DNA of 64,000 nt, taken from contig NZ_FXWM01000001.1 of assembly GCF_900177675.1 (NCBI RefSeq), positions 815,001 to 879,000 on the forward strand, written 5' to 3'. Each line of letters starts with the position of its first letter. Position 1 is the stretch's first letter. The notes beneath the pieces are model-generated. The model was not told the origin of the DNA, ran no database searches, and worked only from the letters and a program-made list of their open reading frames with translations. Both the position numbers and the translations under genes were made by a program. The stretch comes from Bacillus sp. OV166 (lineage in GTDB: Bacteria; Bacillota; Bacilli; Bacillales; Cytobacillaceae). This document shows positions 53,304 through 62,466 of this stretch, one piece after another.

Positions 53304-53664
53304 TTTCTACCTCCTTTTAAATGACCGATCGAACTTACCTTCTACCTCCTCATCCCTAAGTGTAAGCGTTAACATTTTAAGACAACTCAATTATACGGAA
53401 TACTCGGATTTTTTAACTTGTGGAATTTTTAGATTTTTTTGTAATTTTTTTATCATCTTAATCTGTAATGGTTAACGATTTCATAAGGTTAATGCCGATC
53501 AAAAATAAGTCGAGGTTTGACGTAGTGCTTTTCTCTACAAAGGTTTTTATAAAATGTTTATTGGTAAATTCACTCGGAATTGGTAAGAAAATTGTGAAAA
53601 AATACACATCTGATTTCCAAAATTAATGTATAATTGTCTATATTACTTTTGGAGGTTAAGAACC
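53304..53664. other. Divergent promoter region of the GH3 and reductase genes
   Basis: The region holds a perfect cre box at 53361-53374 and two CTACCTCCT sequences (near 53307 and 53342), both GGAGGTAG ribosome-binding-like on the minus strand. Only the nearer one is followed by a start codon. TTTTGGAGG serves the plus-strand gene at 53665. Confidence 0.6.
53361..53374 (-). promoter_or_regulatory. CcpA cre box upstream of the GH3 gene
   Basis: TGTAAGCGTTAACA fits the cre consensus at every fixed position. It lies 58 bp upstream of the GH3 start, so glucose repression of this gene is expected. Confidence 0.8.
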
Positions 53665-54849
53665 ATGCAAATTACTTTGGATAACACTCAAAATGCCCAA
53701 AAAGACAAACTGGTTCAAACAACATTTTCACGAACAAATCCGTTTCGAGCAAAAATTCTTAAAAATATTAATATCAATGGGGCAGGCTCTAGTAAAGAAA
53801 CAAGGCATATTGAGTTATCACTAGAAGGATCAGGCCTATCTTATGTGCCAGGTGATGCCCTTGGCATTATCCCTTCAAATGATCCAGAGCTTGTGGCTTC
53901 GCTTCTTGAGGAGATGCACTGGGACGAAGAAGCGCTTGTAACGATCAATAAGCAAGGTGAGACATTGCCATTGAAGGAAGCGCTTAACAACTATTTTGAA
54001 ATAACCTTACTTTCAAAAAAGGTTTTACAGCAGGCAGCTGCATTTACAGAAAACGAAGCGTTACAAAAGCTTCTCTTGGTTGAAAATACAGCCCAATTGA
54101 AAGAATATTGCTATGGACGTGATTTGCTTGATATGTTACGTGAATTCGGTCCATGGAAAGCTAGTGCTCAGGAAATCGTCTCCTTCTTAAGAAAAATGAC
54201 GCCGCGCCTCTATTCGATTGCTAGCAGTATTGCAGCGAATCCAGAGGAAGTTCATTTAACCATCGGTGCTGTGCGCTACACTTCTCATGGACGCGAGCGT
54301 AATGGGGTTTGTTCTGTTTTATGTGCTGAACGTGTATATGAAGGAGATACCCTCCCAATCTTTGTTCAAGCAAATAAACATTTTCATCTGCCAGAGTCTC
54401 AGGATACTGATATTATAATGGTTGGACCTGGGACAGGTATTGCGCCATTCCGTTCTTTTATACAGGAACGTACAGTGAATAAAGGAAAAGGGCGATCATG
54501 GCTATTTTTTGGAGACCAGCATGCTGCTTCTGATTTCCTTTATCAAGATGAATTGGCAAAATATCAACAAGATGGGGTACTGACAAAACTAGATTCTGCC
54601 TTCTCCCGCGACACAGCACAAAAAGTCTATGTTCAACATAAAATGCTTGAACATAGTAAAGAACTGTACGAATGGCTTCAAAAAGGTGCTTATTTCTACG
54701 TTTGTGGAGATAAGGAATACATGGCGAAAGACGTCCATGAAACGCTTATCAGCATTATTGAAAAAGAAGGTGCGATGAGTCGCGATGCAGCAGAAGCGTA
54801 TCTAAAAGATATGCAGAAGCAAGGGTGTTATCAACGTGATGTGTATTAA
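53665..54849 (+). CDS. FAD/NADPH reductase of the CysJ/cytochrome P450 reductase type, lacking the flavodoxin domain
   Basis: 394 residues from ATG 53665, with GGAGG upstream. The FAD-binding connector domain (SYVPGDALGIIPSN, then RLYSIASSI, residues about 194-202) and the NADPH-binding part (MVGPGTGIAPFRSFIQE, YVCGDKEYMAKDV, ending DVY) match sulfite reductase flavoprotein alpha (CysJ). The usual ~200-residue FMN-binding flavodoxin domain at the N-terminus is absent: the protein starts only about 60 residues before the FAD domain. No cysI or other partner lies nearby. It may pass electrons to a separate flavodoxin or ferredoxin, or to a sulfite reductase encoded elsewhere. Confidence 0.85.
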   Translation: MQITLDNTQNAQKDKLVQTTFSRTNPFRAKILKNININGAGSSKETRHIELSLEGSGLSYVPGDALGIIPSNDPELVASLLEEMHWDEEALVTINKQGETLPLKEALNNYFEITLLSKKVLQQAAAFTENEALQKLLLVENTAQLKEYCYGRDLLDMLREFGPWKASAQEIVSFLRKMTPRLYSIASSIAANPEEVHLTIGAVRYTSHGRERNGVCSVLCAERVYEGDTLPIFVQANKHFHLPESQDTDIIMVGPGTGIAPFRSFIQERTVNKGKGRSWLFFGDQHAASDFLYQDELAKYQQDGVLTKLDSAFSRDTAQKVYVQHKMLEHSKELYEWLQKGAYFYVCGDKEYMAKDVHETLISIIEKEGAMSRDAAEAYLKDMQKQGCYQRDVY

Positions 54850-54865
54850 AAGGTGTTAAGTAAAT

Positions 54866-54909
54866 AATTCAAAAACCTTCGTTCTATATAGGACGAAGGT
54901 TTTTGAATT
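54866..54909 (+). terminator. Terminator after the reductase gene
   Basis: A 17-bp perfect stem (54866-54882 with 54893-54909). Confidence 0.85.
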
Positions 54910-54923
54910 ATATTATGACATTT

Positions 54924-54973
54924 GGTGCCTGCCCGCGTAGCGGTAATACGTTAACATACTGGGGGTCAGGCAC
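54924..54973. repeat. Degenerate GTGCCTG/CAGGCAC element
   Basis: GTGCCTG (54925-54931) and CAGGCAC (54967-54973) bracket an unrelated 35-bp loop region. It is related to the elements at 871, 5690 and 16412. Confidence 0.5.
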
Positions 54974-55072
54974 TTTGCAACAGAACCTTCCCTGTGCTTA
55001 CATAGTTTGACAAAAGCTCAATTTAGCAATAGTATCACTATTAATTCGAACTTTTTTACAGGGGAGATAAAG

Positions 55073-55513
55073 ATGAAAATTTATGTGGATGCTGATGCTT
55101 GTCCGGTAAAAGATATTATTATTTCGGAAGGAAGAAATGCAGAAATTCCTATTATTCTTGTGACGAGCTTTTCTCATTACTCTAATGCGGAACAACCTTC
55201 AGGAGTGGAAATCATTTATGTTGATTCAGGAGCAGATGCTGCCGATTATCGGATTATGAAGTTAGCCGGAGCAGGGGATATTATTGTTACGCAAGATTAT
55301 GGACTTGCATCGCTAGGTTTAGCAAAAGGATGTATAGTCCTTCACCATAAAGGGTTTACCTATACAAATGAAAACATTGATCAATTATTACAAACACGCT
55401 ATTTAAGTGCAATGGCTCGAAAAAGCGGAAAACGAACAAAGGGACCCAAGCCTTTTACAGCAGAAGATCGGGATCAATTTAGGAGGCTTTTTAAACAAGT
55501 TATTATTAATTAG
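55073..55513 (+). CDS. YaiI/YqxD family (DUF188) protein
   Basis: 146 residues from ATG 55073, with GGGGAGAT upstream. The frame is open further upstream but begins at the conserved [14 protein letters not shown]. This DADACPV stretch and the later [19 protein letters not shown] (about 75-93) are the family's conserved acidic motifs, reminiscent of PIN-like or NYN nuclease folds. The C-terminus is basic ([21 protein letters not shown]). No function is experimentally established to my knowledge. It is monocistronic with its own terminator. Confidence 0.88.
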   Translation: MKIYVDADACPVKDIIISEGRNAEIPIILVTSFSHYSNAEQPSGVEIIYVDSGADAADYRIMKLAGAGDIIVTQDYGLASLGLAKGCIVLHHKGFTYTNENIDQLLQTRYLSAMARKSGKRTKGPKPFTAEDRDQFRRLFKQVIIN

Positions 55514-55540
55514 AGTGTTGACTCAGCCAACACTCTTCTA
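55512..55540 (+). terminator. Terminator after the YaiI gene
   Basis: AGAGTGTTG 55512-55520 pairs with CAACACTCT 55528-55536, then TCTATT. Confidence 0.75.
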
Positions 55541-55831
55541 TTCATTATTAAACAAAGACTCATCTTGATGAAATGACTGGATGAATTTATCAAATAGTGG
55601 CGTAAAACCCCTTTCTTCAGAAATGGGGATATAAGCCATATTTTTTTCTTTTTACTATCAATTACTCAAACTTCGCACCTGAAAAATGAGGCTGAAGTCT
55701 TGAGCCAGTTTGTTAACTCATACATTAGTTTTGGTCCTTGACAAAAGCTCTAAAAATACAAAAAACACCTCATTCTTTGGTATAGTGAGATTGTCGAGAA
55801 ATCACTACCACACAGAAGAGGTGTCTCCTAT
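55541..55831. other. Intergenic region leading into the IS remnant
   Basis: It contains the presumed left flank of the IS4-type element. An AACACCTC sequence near 55769 and AGAGGTGT at 55817-55824 form a spaced inverted pair just before the transposase start. I could not define a clean terminal inverted repeat or target duplication. Confidence 0.4.
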
Positions 55832-56730
55832 ATGATAGAGCATAATGATCAAAACAATCAACTACCAAAAGAATTAAATTCTGTTTTCCGCGAATTAGAG
55901 ATTTCTAAACATCTCCGAAATGCTGGATGTAAGAAAAAATTTGGATTTTCAGCTTTCTATTTGTTTCAACTTGTATTTTGTTTGATTTTCCAACGCAAAA
56001 GTTGGTTCAGTCTTCTTCAATCAAAGAAGAGAGATCAGTTTCCAGCTAAAGATTCAGTCTATCGATTCATGAACCATTCAAAAATTGCATGGCGTCGCTT
56101 CTTAACCTTCTTTAGTGCGAGTACCATTCAAAAAATCAGTATCCTTACGGATCCAGATCGTCCAAAGGCATTGATTATTGATGATTCCATGTTTGACCGA
56201 AACAGAAGTAAAAAAGTGGAGCTTTTAGCTCGCTGTATGGATCATTCCTCCCTAACAAAACGCTTTTATAAAGGGTTCAAGATGCTCACTTTGGGTTGGT
56301 CTGACGGTTTTACTTTCATACCGCTAGATTTCACATTGTTAAGTTCGAAGAACTCACAAATAAACGGAATATCTGATGATATCGACAAACGCAGCTCCGG
56401 CTATAAACGTCGGTTAGAAGCGTTAGAAGCAGCTTCTTCGATTATTCCGGACATGATTGAAAGAGCACTTACAGCTGGCGTACCAGCTGATTATGTGTTA
56501 ATGGACACATGGTTCACACAACAACCTCTCATCCAATCCATTGTTGAAATTGGCTTGGATGTAATTGGAATGGTTAAGGCAACCAATCAGCATATCTAGT
56601 TAATGGTTGTAGATTGTCTTTAAAAGAACTCTATTCTTTTGCCACACCCGTTCAAGGCAAAAGGCGTAATAGGGATTTGGTCGTCTTAAAGAAGACCTCA
56701 ATATCCCAACACTGTGTTCGGTGTTTTTTG
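55832..56730 (+). pseudogene. IS4-family transposase remnant (frameshifted and truncated)
   Basis: Residues 1-255 encode an IS4-type DDE transposase: PKELNSVFRELEISKHLRNAGCKKKFGFSAFYLFQLVFCLIFQ, then ALIIDDSMFDRNRSKKVELLARC with the first catalytic Asp and YVLMDTWFTQQPLI with the second. At about 56592 the reading moves into the next frame, where YLVNGCRLSLKELYSFA continues the family sequence, and it becomes unrecognisable after about 56690. The third catalytic residue (Glu) region and the 3' end are missing, so the element cannot move by itself. Confidence 0.85.
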
Positions 56731-56765
56731 GAAATATTAGTTATTTAATAACCCTATTAGGGCAG

Positions 56766-56794
56766 TTGATATCTTAAGCATCGGGCTTTATGAT
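56766..56794 (+). promoter_or_regulatory. Sigma-A promoter of the sensor locus
   Basis: TTGATA (56766-56771), 17 bp, TATGAT (56789-56794), about 75 bp before the lipoprotein start. Confidence 0.65.
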
Positions 56795-56869
56795 AGTAAT
56801 ATAGAATGTATGCTTATGCCATCCAATAGTATTTATTTGTATCATAATATTTATGTGGGAGGGAACAAC

Positions 56870-57916
56870 GTGCTGTACAGGCTGCCAATTGGAATTTTGT
56901 TGCTGTTTTTTGTAAGCGGTTGCTCTTTTGGTTCAATTCATTCAGCGTCATATGAGGTTATCTACAATGGGGGGTCAAAGCAGCAGGAACAAGATAATAA
57001 AAGCGATAAAAATGCTTCTTACACGATTGCGATCGTTCCTAAGGTTAGAGGAATTCCATATTTTAATGCCGTCAAAGAAGGGGCAATGGAAGCAGGAAAA
57101 GATTTAGGAGTAAATGTTCTTTATATAGGACCGCCAATTGCGGATTGGGAGCAGCAGGAAAAAATAATAGAAGGTCTAATTCAAAAGCATGTTAATGTAA
57201 TTGCGGTTGCCGCTAATGATCCTCATAAGCTAGGTCCTGTTTTACAGAAGGCACAGAACCAAGGGATAAAAGTGATTACTTGGGACTCGGATACGGATCG
57301 TGAATTTAGGGAGCTTTTTATTAATATGGTTGATTCTGAAATATTGGGACGTCATATTATGGATACATTAGCATCGAGAATACATGAAGAAGGAAGGTAT
57401 GCCATTATGACCGGCTCTTCTACGGCAGCCAATTTAAATGAATGGATAAAATGGGTTAAAATTCAACAGAAGGAATATTATCCGAAAATGGAACTTATTG
57501 ATATTGTTGCAACAGATGAGGATTCCTCCAAAGCTTATATGGTTGCGACAAAGTTATTAAAAAATGACCCGGAATTAAGAGGGATTATCGCTATTTCAAC
57601 TGTCAATCCTCCAGCCGCGGCTCAAGCTGTTAAAGATACCAGGAAAACAGGAAAGGTTATTGTAGTCGGATCATCGACTCCCAACTTAATGAGACCATAT
57701 TTAGAGGAGGAAACAGCACAAGTTGTAACCCTTTGGAGTCCGCAAAAACTGGGGTATTTAACAGTAAGCTTAGCTAACAATCTATTAGAAAACAATAGGC
57801 CATTTGATGGGCAAAGAATTTCAAATATTGGAAATGTAAGAGTTAATGGAGATACGGTGATTATGGGACAGCCAATTGATTTTACGAAGGAAAATATCGA
57901 TCAATATGATTTCTAA
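56870..57916 (+). CDS. Sugar-binding lipoprotein (LsrB/RhaS/ribose-binding type), probable sensor component
   Basis: About 348 residues from GTG 56870, with GGGAGGG 6 nt upstream. The frame is open to 56810 but that start lacks a site. A signal with lipobox FVSGCSF near residues 14-20 predicts a lipid-anchored protein. The mature part is a periplasmic-binding type I fold: TIAIVPKVRGIPYFNAVKEGAMEAGKDLGVNVLYIGPPIADWEQQ, then VNVIAVAANDPHKL and IKVITWDSDTD. Members bind autoinducer-2, rhamnose, ribose or xylose. The gene end overlaps the start of a histidine kinase by 11 nt, so this protein probably reports ligand binding to the kinase rather than only feeding a transporter. Confidence 0.85.
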   Translation: MLYRLPIGILLLFFVSGCSFGSIHSASYEVIYNGGSKQQEQDNKSDKNASYTIAIVPKVRGIPYFNAVKEGAMEAGKDLGVNVLYIGPPIADWEQQEKIIEGLIQKHVNVIAVAANDPHKLGPVLQKAQNQGIKVITWDSDTDREFRELFINMVDSEILGRHIMDTLASRIHEEGRYAIMTGSSTAANLNEWIKWVKIQQKEYYPKMELIDIVATDEDSSKAYMVATKLLKNDPELRGIIAISTVNPPAAAQAVKDTRKTGKVIVVGSSTPNLMRPYLEEETAQVVTLWSPQKLGYLTVSLANNLLENNRPFDGQRISNIGNVRVNGDTVIMGQPIDFTKENIDQYDF

Positions 57917-59759
57917 GTTACAGGAAGCTATAAAATTTAAAGACTTTCGATTGACGACCAAATTAATCATTACTTACATTCTATTAACTGTGATTCCCAT
58001 GGCTCTATTAGGTTATATCGCTTATTATCAAAATACAAAATCGATTGAAGAACAAGTCGGAGAATATGTCCCAAGACTTTTAATGCAGGCTAATGAAAAT
58101 ATTGAAAATGAAATTAACGATTTGGAGAACTTGCCGGAGTTAGTTTATAGTTCGAATGATGTGATGGCTGTATTAAGAGGTGATACATATAAAAGTCAGT
58201 CCGCATTACTTCAGGATCAGTTCATTGTAAAAAATTTTTTATCAGGAACATATCTAAATAGCAATCATTCAGAGATTTTAGGAGCCTTTGTGTTGTCTAA
58301 AAACCGTTTATTTGCTAGTTCACGCACTACATATAAAGGGTTGGATTTTAAAAATGCTTCACTCCCATACGGGGAAGATTTTGATTTAGGGGGAAATATG
58401 CAGATTTTGCTTCCTAACCAAATCAACTTAACGTTTCAAGGGAACCCTCCTTATCTTTTATTAGTGAAACAAATTATAGATTTTGATAATCGAAAAAATC
58501 TTGGAACCTTATTTTTAGCTGTTAAGGTAACGTTTATTGAGAAGATACTTAAAGATTTGGACCATGAAGCGAACGCGACAATGTGGATGATGAATAAACA
58601 TGGACAAGTTATATACCATACCGATTCTTCTAAAATCGGTACGATGTTTAAGGAAATCAACGAATACCCGTTGTTAAATGGCAGCTTCCGTACTAATGTG
58701 AATGGGAAACCGACATTGATCAGCGTGAGTGAAACAAAAAATTTGGACTGGGTGCTTGTCCATAGCATTCCATTGAAATATTTAACTGAACGAGCTGACA
58801 TTGTGCGAAATGTGACTATGCTTATATTCATTATCTTCGCCGTTATTACAACAGTTATTTCCATTATTCTTGCCTGGACTGTTACAAGACCAATCAATAC
58901 ATTAGGTCGATTGATGAAAGAGGTAGAGAAGGGGAATTTTCAGGTAGATATTCCGATTCATTCAAAGGATGAAGTAGGGATGCTCGCTCGCAGCTTTCAT
59001 TCTATGATTACAAAGATACGGGAGCTCATTCAAAAAAATTATCATATTGAGCTCAGGCAAAAAAATGCAGAGCTCTATGCGCTGCAATCACAGATCAATC
59101 CTCACTTTATGTACAATACATTAGAAACGATTGGAATGGCGGTAGAAGAAGGCGAATCGGAAATGGTAGTTGATATGGTAACCTTGCTTGGAAGAATGCT
59201 TCGTTTTTCTCTTAGCAATAAAGACCGATTAGTCCCAATTTCAAAAGAGGTCCAGCATATTCGTGATTATTTGGCTATCCAAAGCTTTAGGTTTGAAGAG
59301 AGACTTTCTTTCCATATTCCAGAAATTGTCGATGATGATTACTATTATACACCGAAATTTGTTTTACAGCCAATTGTCGAGAATGCCATTAGATATGGGT
59401 TAGAAAAACGCAAGGGTATTGAAATCCACATTGATGTTATAAAAGAGCGTAATGAAGCGGGACAGGAAGATATATTGCTTGTGATTCGAGATAACGGTCC
59501 TGGTATCCATAAAGAGACACTAGAAAAATTAAATCTATTACTGCAATCAGATCCAATGGTAAAACGTGATTCCGGGTTTGGTATTATCAATGTTCATGCA
59601 AGGGTAGCCATGATGTTCGGAAATGATTATGGACTGAGAATTCATAGTGTAATAGAAGAAGGAACAGAGGTGGTTATTCGAATCCCAATGATAGGTGAAA
59701 ACCAAGTAGCGCAGTATGCAAACGGAAAGGAGCACATACTAGACAATGACAACGATTAA
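57906..59759 (+). CDS. YesM-type sensor histidine kinase
   Basis: 617 residues from ATG 57906, inside the 3' end of the binding-protein gene. AAGGAAAAT lies 10 nt upstream. A transmembrane helix at about 20-40 and another near 300-325 flank an extracytoplasmic region of about 260 residues, followed by a HAMP segment (TRPINTLGRLMKEVEKGNFQVDIPIHSKDEVG). His400 in INPHFMYNT is the phosphoacceptor, and DNGPGIHKETL belongs to the ATPase domain. Overlap at both ends with the binding lipoprotein and the response regulator shows a tightly coupled three-gene sensing unit. Confidence 0.9.
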   Translation: MISKLQEAIKFKDFRLTTKLIITYILLTVIPMALLGYIAYYQNTKSIEEQVGEYVPRLLMQANENIENEINDLENLPELVYSSNDVMAVLRGDTYKSQSALLQDQFIVKNFLSGTYLNSNHSEILGAFVLSKNRLFASSRTTYKGLDFKNASLPYGEDFDLGGNMQILLPNQINLTFQGNPPYLLLVKQIIDFDNRKNLGTLFLAVKVTFIEKILKDLDHEANATMWMMNKHGQVIYHTDSSKIGTMFKEINEYPLLNGSFRTNVNGKPTLISVSETKNLDWVLVHSIPLKYLTERADIVRNVTMLIFIIFAVITTVISIILAWTVTRPINTLGRLMKEVEKGNFQVDIPIHSKDEVGMLARSFHSMITKIRELIQKNYHIELRQKNAELYALQSQINPHFMYNTLETIGMAVEEGESEMVVDMVTLLGRMLRFSLSNKDRLVPISKEVQHIRDYLAIQSFRFEERLSFHIPEIVDDDYYYTPKFVLQPIVENAIRYGLEKRKGIEIHIDVIKERNEAGQEDILLVIRDNGPGIHKETLEKLNLLLQSDPMVKRDSGFGIINVHARVAMMFGNDYGLRIHSVIEEGTEVVIRIPMIGENQVAQYANGKEHILDNDND

Positions 59760-61395
59760 AACCATTATTGTTGATGATGAAGCACGAATTCGCAGGGGGA
59801 TTGAGAGGTTAGTCCGTTCTTGCGGAGAGGAGTGGGAGGTCATCGGCACATTTTCAGATGGACAGGAAGCATACGAAGCAATGACTACCTGTGATGAAGT
59901 GGTTGACCTTGTCATTACAGATGTTCAAATGCCCGAAATGGACGGATTAACTTTGGTAAAGGAGCTGAAGAAATCCCATTCTTTCTTTGCTCTTATTATT
60001 AGTGGTTTTGATGATTTCAAATATTTGCAGACTGCCTTACGTGAGGGGGCAGTCAATTACATCTTAAAGCCAGTTGAAAGAGAGCAATTTCGAGTGCAAA
60101 TGCAGGAAGTAAAAGAGAAAATTATGAATAAGAGAAATGAGCTGCGTGAATGGGAGAAGGTACAGGAGACAGCATTACAGTTAACATATACAAAACAGGT
60201 TCAATTATTAAGTGAAGTAACATGGAATGCCGATACTGATTTGTCTTTGCTCGATTGGACACGTCTATTCCCGAAAGGAAACTATCAACTCGTCTATATT
60301 AGTGTTGATCAAATTTTATCTAAAACAAAAGGATTTAACACTGAGGAATGGGAAACTTGGAATTTTGCTGTTGAAAATATTATGTCAGAATTAATAATTA
60401 ATGATTTTCATGTGCCTGGTGTACAGAATTGGTGGTGGCGAAGCGGCAAGTTGAATTTTTGGCTACTTCTTCTAAACGAAGAACAAGAGAGGGAGACTTC
60501 TTTTGAATCTATAACCGAACATTTTGTTGGACAATTAAGAAACGCTATTCAACGCCATACACCATTTACCGTTTCCATTGCGCTTGGGGGTGAATTTGAA
60601 GAGCTATCACTGTTGCTAAGCTATAGGGATCAATTGTTATCATTAATACAGTTTCGAATGATTCAAGGTGGAAATAAAGTTTTTCAGCTAGACCTGATTA
60701 AAACCATTTCGGACGAAAATCCGAAAGGAATAACATCGTCTGTCTATAAGCATGTAGAGCAGACCATTCATGCTTTAGAAAGAGGGGCGGAGGAAGAAAT
60801 CGTAAAGTCGCTACAAGAGTTCTTTTCTGAAATAGCGGCTTTATCGTCACCAGTTTTAATTGAAGAGGCGGTGCAGTATTTGTCTATTCGCATCGTTAAT
60901 AGATGGATGGAGCATGATGGGTTCGGAGAAGATCCCTATGTATTGACAGAAGCTATGCAGCTTACAAAGCATGCAGCTAATTTTACACAACTGAAGGACA
61001 GTGTAAAGCATTGGGTATTGAATGTAATGAAGAACATGCGAGCGTTAACATATGATCAGTCCAGTCCGGTTCAGCAGGCAAAGGAATGGATACAGAATAA
61101 CCTTGGCGAGAGCATTACAATTAAGAAAATCGCCAATTATGTTTATATGAATCCAAATTATTTTTGCGAATACTTTAAAAATCAAACTGGCGAAACAGTG
61201 TTAGACTATGTGACAAGAAGCCGGCTTGAAAAAGCGAAGGAATTGTTGGGAACGACAGATTTAAAAATTTATGATATTTCTTGTCAAATCGGCTATCAAG
61301 ATACAAAATATTTTAGCCGTTTGTTCAAGCAGTGGATGGGACAATCCCCATCTCAATATAGAGAACATTACTTTAAAACATATTCTATTAGTTGA
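59746..61395 (+). CDS. YesN-type response regulator with AraC DNA-binding domain
   Basis: 549 residues, start 59746 overlapping the kinase end by 14 nt. The receiver domain has IIVDDEARIRRG and phosphoacceptor Asp59 in ITDVQMPEMDG. A linker of about 300 residues follows, then the AraC domain at the C-terminus: AKEWIQNNLGESITIKKIANYVYMNPNYFCEYFKNQTG and IYDISCQIGYQDTKYFSRLFKQ. It probably switches on the downstream epimerase-kinase-ABC operon when the lipoprotein binds its sugar. A perfect palindrome terminator follows immediately. Confidence 0.92.
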   Translation: MTTIKTIIVDDEARIRRGIERLVRSCGEEWEVIGTFSDGQEAYEAMTTCDEVVDLVITDVQMPEMDGLTLVKELKKSHSFFALIISGFDDFKYLQTALREGAVNYILKPVEREQFRVQMQEVKEKIMNKRNELREWEKVQETALQLTYTKQVQLLSEVTWNADTDLSLLDWTRLFPKGNYQLVYISVDQILSKTKGFNTEEWETWNFAVENIMSELIINDFHVPGVQNWWWRSGKLNFWLLLLNEEQERETSFESITEHFVGQLRNAIQRHTPFTVSIALGGEFEELSLLLSYRDQLLSLIQFRMIQGGNKVFQLDLIKTISDENPKGITSSVYKHVEQTIHALERGAEEEIVKSLQEFFSEIAALSSPVLIEEAVQYLSIRIVNRWMEHDGFGEDPYVLTEAMQLTKHAANFTQLKDSVKHWVLNVMKNMRALTYDQSSPVQQAKEWIQNNLGESITIKKIANYVYMNPNYFCEYFKNQTGETVLDYVTRSRLEKAKELLGTTDLKIYDISCQIGYQDTKYFSRLFKQWMGQSPSQYREHYFKTYSIS

Positions 61396-61398
61396 TAT

Positions 61399-61432
61399 AA
61401 CGAGATCATATATGATCTCGTTTGTTTTTTTG
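61399..61432 (+). terminator. Terminator after the regulator
   Basis: AACGAGATCATA pairs with TATGATCTCGTT as a perfect 24-base palindrome (61399-61422), then TGTTTTTTT. Confidence 0.8.
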
Positions 61433-61764
61433 CACAGAAGTAGATTCAATTCAACTCTGGGCTTTGCCCTACATCCAATGTTTACCCGCAAAAGCTTTAC
61501 TCTCCATCCAACCTCTTTTTGAAAACCTTTTCATAATATTTGCTTAACATTCTGAATATTCCCCCCCCTATCCGATATTTGTCTCCTACAAACTGTATAT
61601 GAGACCCTGTATAGTTGTAACTAACAAGGCAAGGCGCAACAGCTAAGAACCAGCTTTACTTCTATCAAAATGTGACATAGAGAATCTTTACTCATTAATG
61701 AAATCGCTATCATGATCAACTGGCTCTCCTTAAGAAGATATAAACATGTAAAAGGGGTGTATGT
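61433..61764. other. Upstream region of the epimerase operon
   Basis: About 330 bp that must hold the activated promoter. A run of eight C at 61561-61568 is conspicuous. No confident -35/-10 pair or direct repeat was identified. The region lacks any credible ORF. Confidence 0.4.
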
Positions 61765-62448
61765 ATGGCGTTAATTGGGCCATCACTAATGTGTGCTGAT
61801 ATGGGAAACCTTCAGGAATCAGTAGTTCGGCTAGACCAGGCGGGAGTAGACTTTTTCCATCTTGATATTATGGATGGGAAGTTTGTTCCAAATTTTACAA
61901 TGGGACCTGATATGATACGAAGATTAAGAGAATTTACTACAAAACCATTTGATGTTCATTTAATGGTTGAAAAGCCTGAAGATTATGTAGATCTGTTTAT
62001 TGAATCAGGAGCAGATATGATTTCCATTCATACAGAAGCGACAGATCATTTACAAAGATCCTTACAAAAATTGAAGGATAAAGGGATTAAAGCAGGCGTA
62101 GCTTTAAATCCTGCAACACCATTTGCTGATATCGAATTTGTGTTGGATGTTGTAGACTATGTGACGGTTATGACTGTTAACCCAGGATTTGCAGGACAAA
62201 AATTTGTGCCGTTAATGAATAAAAAGATAAAGAAACTAAGTGATTTGATACAGGAAGAGGGCTATGATATCGAAATTCAAGTGGATGGGAATATTGGCTA
62301 TCAAACTATACCCGATGTGCTTCATAATGGGGCAAGCATGTTAGTGTGTGGAACATCCTGTTTGTTTAGACCCGATATCACGTTAGAAGATGCGGTAGTA
62401 AAGCTTCGCGGATTTATTGAAGAACATCAGCTTGAAAAAAATGTATAA
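61765..62448 (+). CDS. Ribulose-phosphate 3-epimerase family protein (allulose-6-phosphate epimerase-like)
   Basis: 227 residues with AAAGGGGTG before ATG 61765. A TIM barrel with SLMCADMGNL, HLDIMDGKFVPNFTMGPD (metal-binding His and Asp), DVHLMVEKPEDY, MTVNPGFAGQKF and EIQVDGNI, all signatures of the pentulose/hexulose-phosphate 3-epimerases. The start (GPSLMCADMGNLQESV) resembles AlsE-type D-allulose-6-phosphate 3-epimerases more than the housekeeping Rpe, which usually begins with ISPSILSAD. It acts on a phosphorylated ketose made by the next gene's kinase or an isomerase not in the window. Confidence 0.88.
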   Translation: MALIGPSLMCADMGNLQESVVRLDQAGVDFFHLDIMDGKFVPNFTMGPDMIRRLREFTTKPFDVHLMVEKPEDYVDLFIESGADMISIHTEATDHLQRSLQKLKDKGIKAGVALNPATPFADIEFVLDVVDYVTVMTVNPGFAGQKFVPLMNKKIKKLSDLIQEEGYDIEIQVDGNIGYQTIPDVLHNGASMLVCGTSCLFRPDITLEDAVVKLRGFIEEHQLEKNV

Positions 62449-62466
62449 AGAATGGAGGGGTAGAAA

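Noticed and set aside
52747..53475. 242-codon plus-strand ORF
   Set aside because: It is the shadow of the GC-rich GH3 gene; GC-rich genes often leave long open frames on the other strand.
61561..61568. Run of eight C as a possible phase-variable tract
   Set aside because: It lies about 200 bp from the next start and outside any recognised -35/-10 spacing, so there is no evidence for switching.
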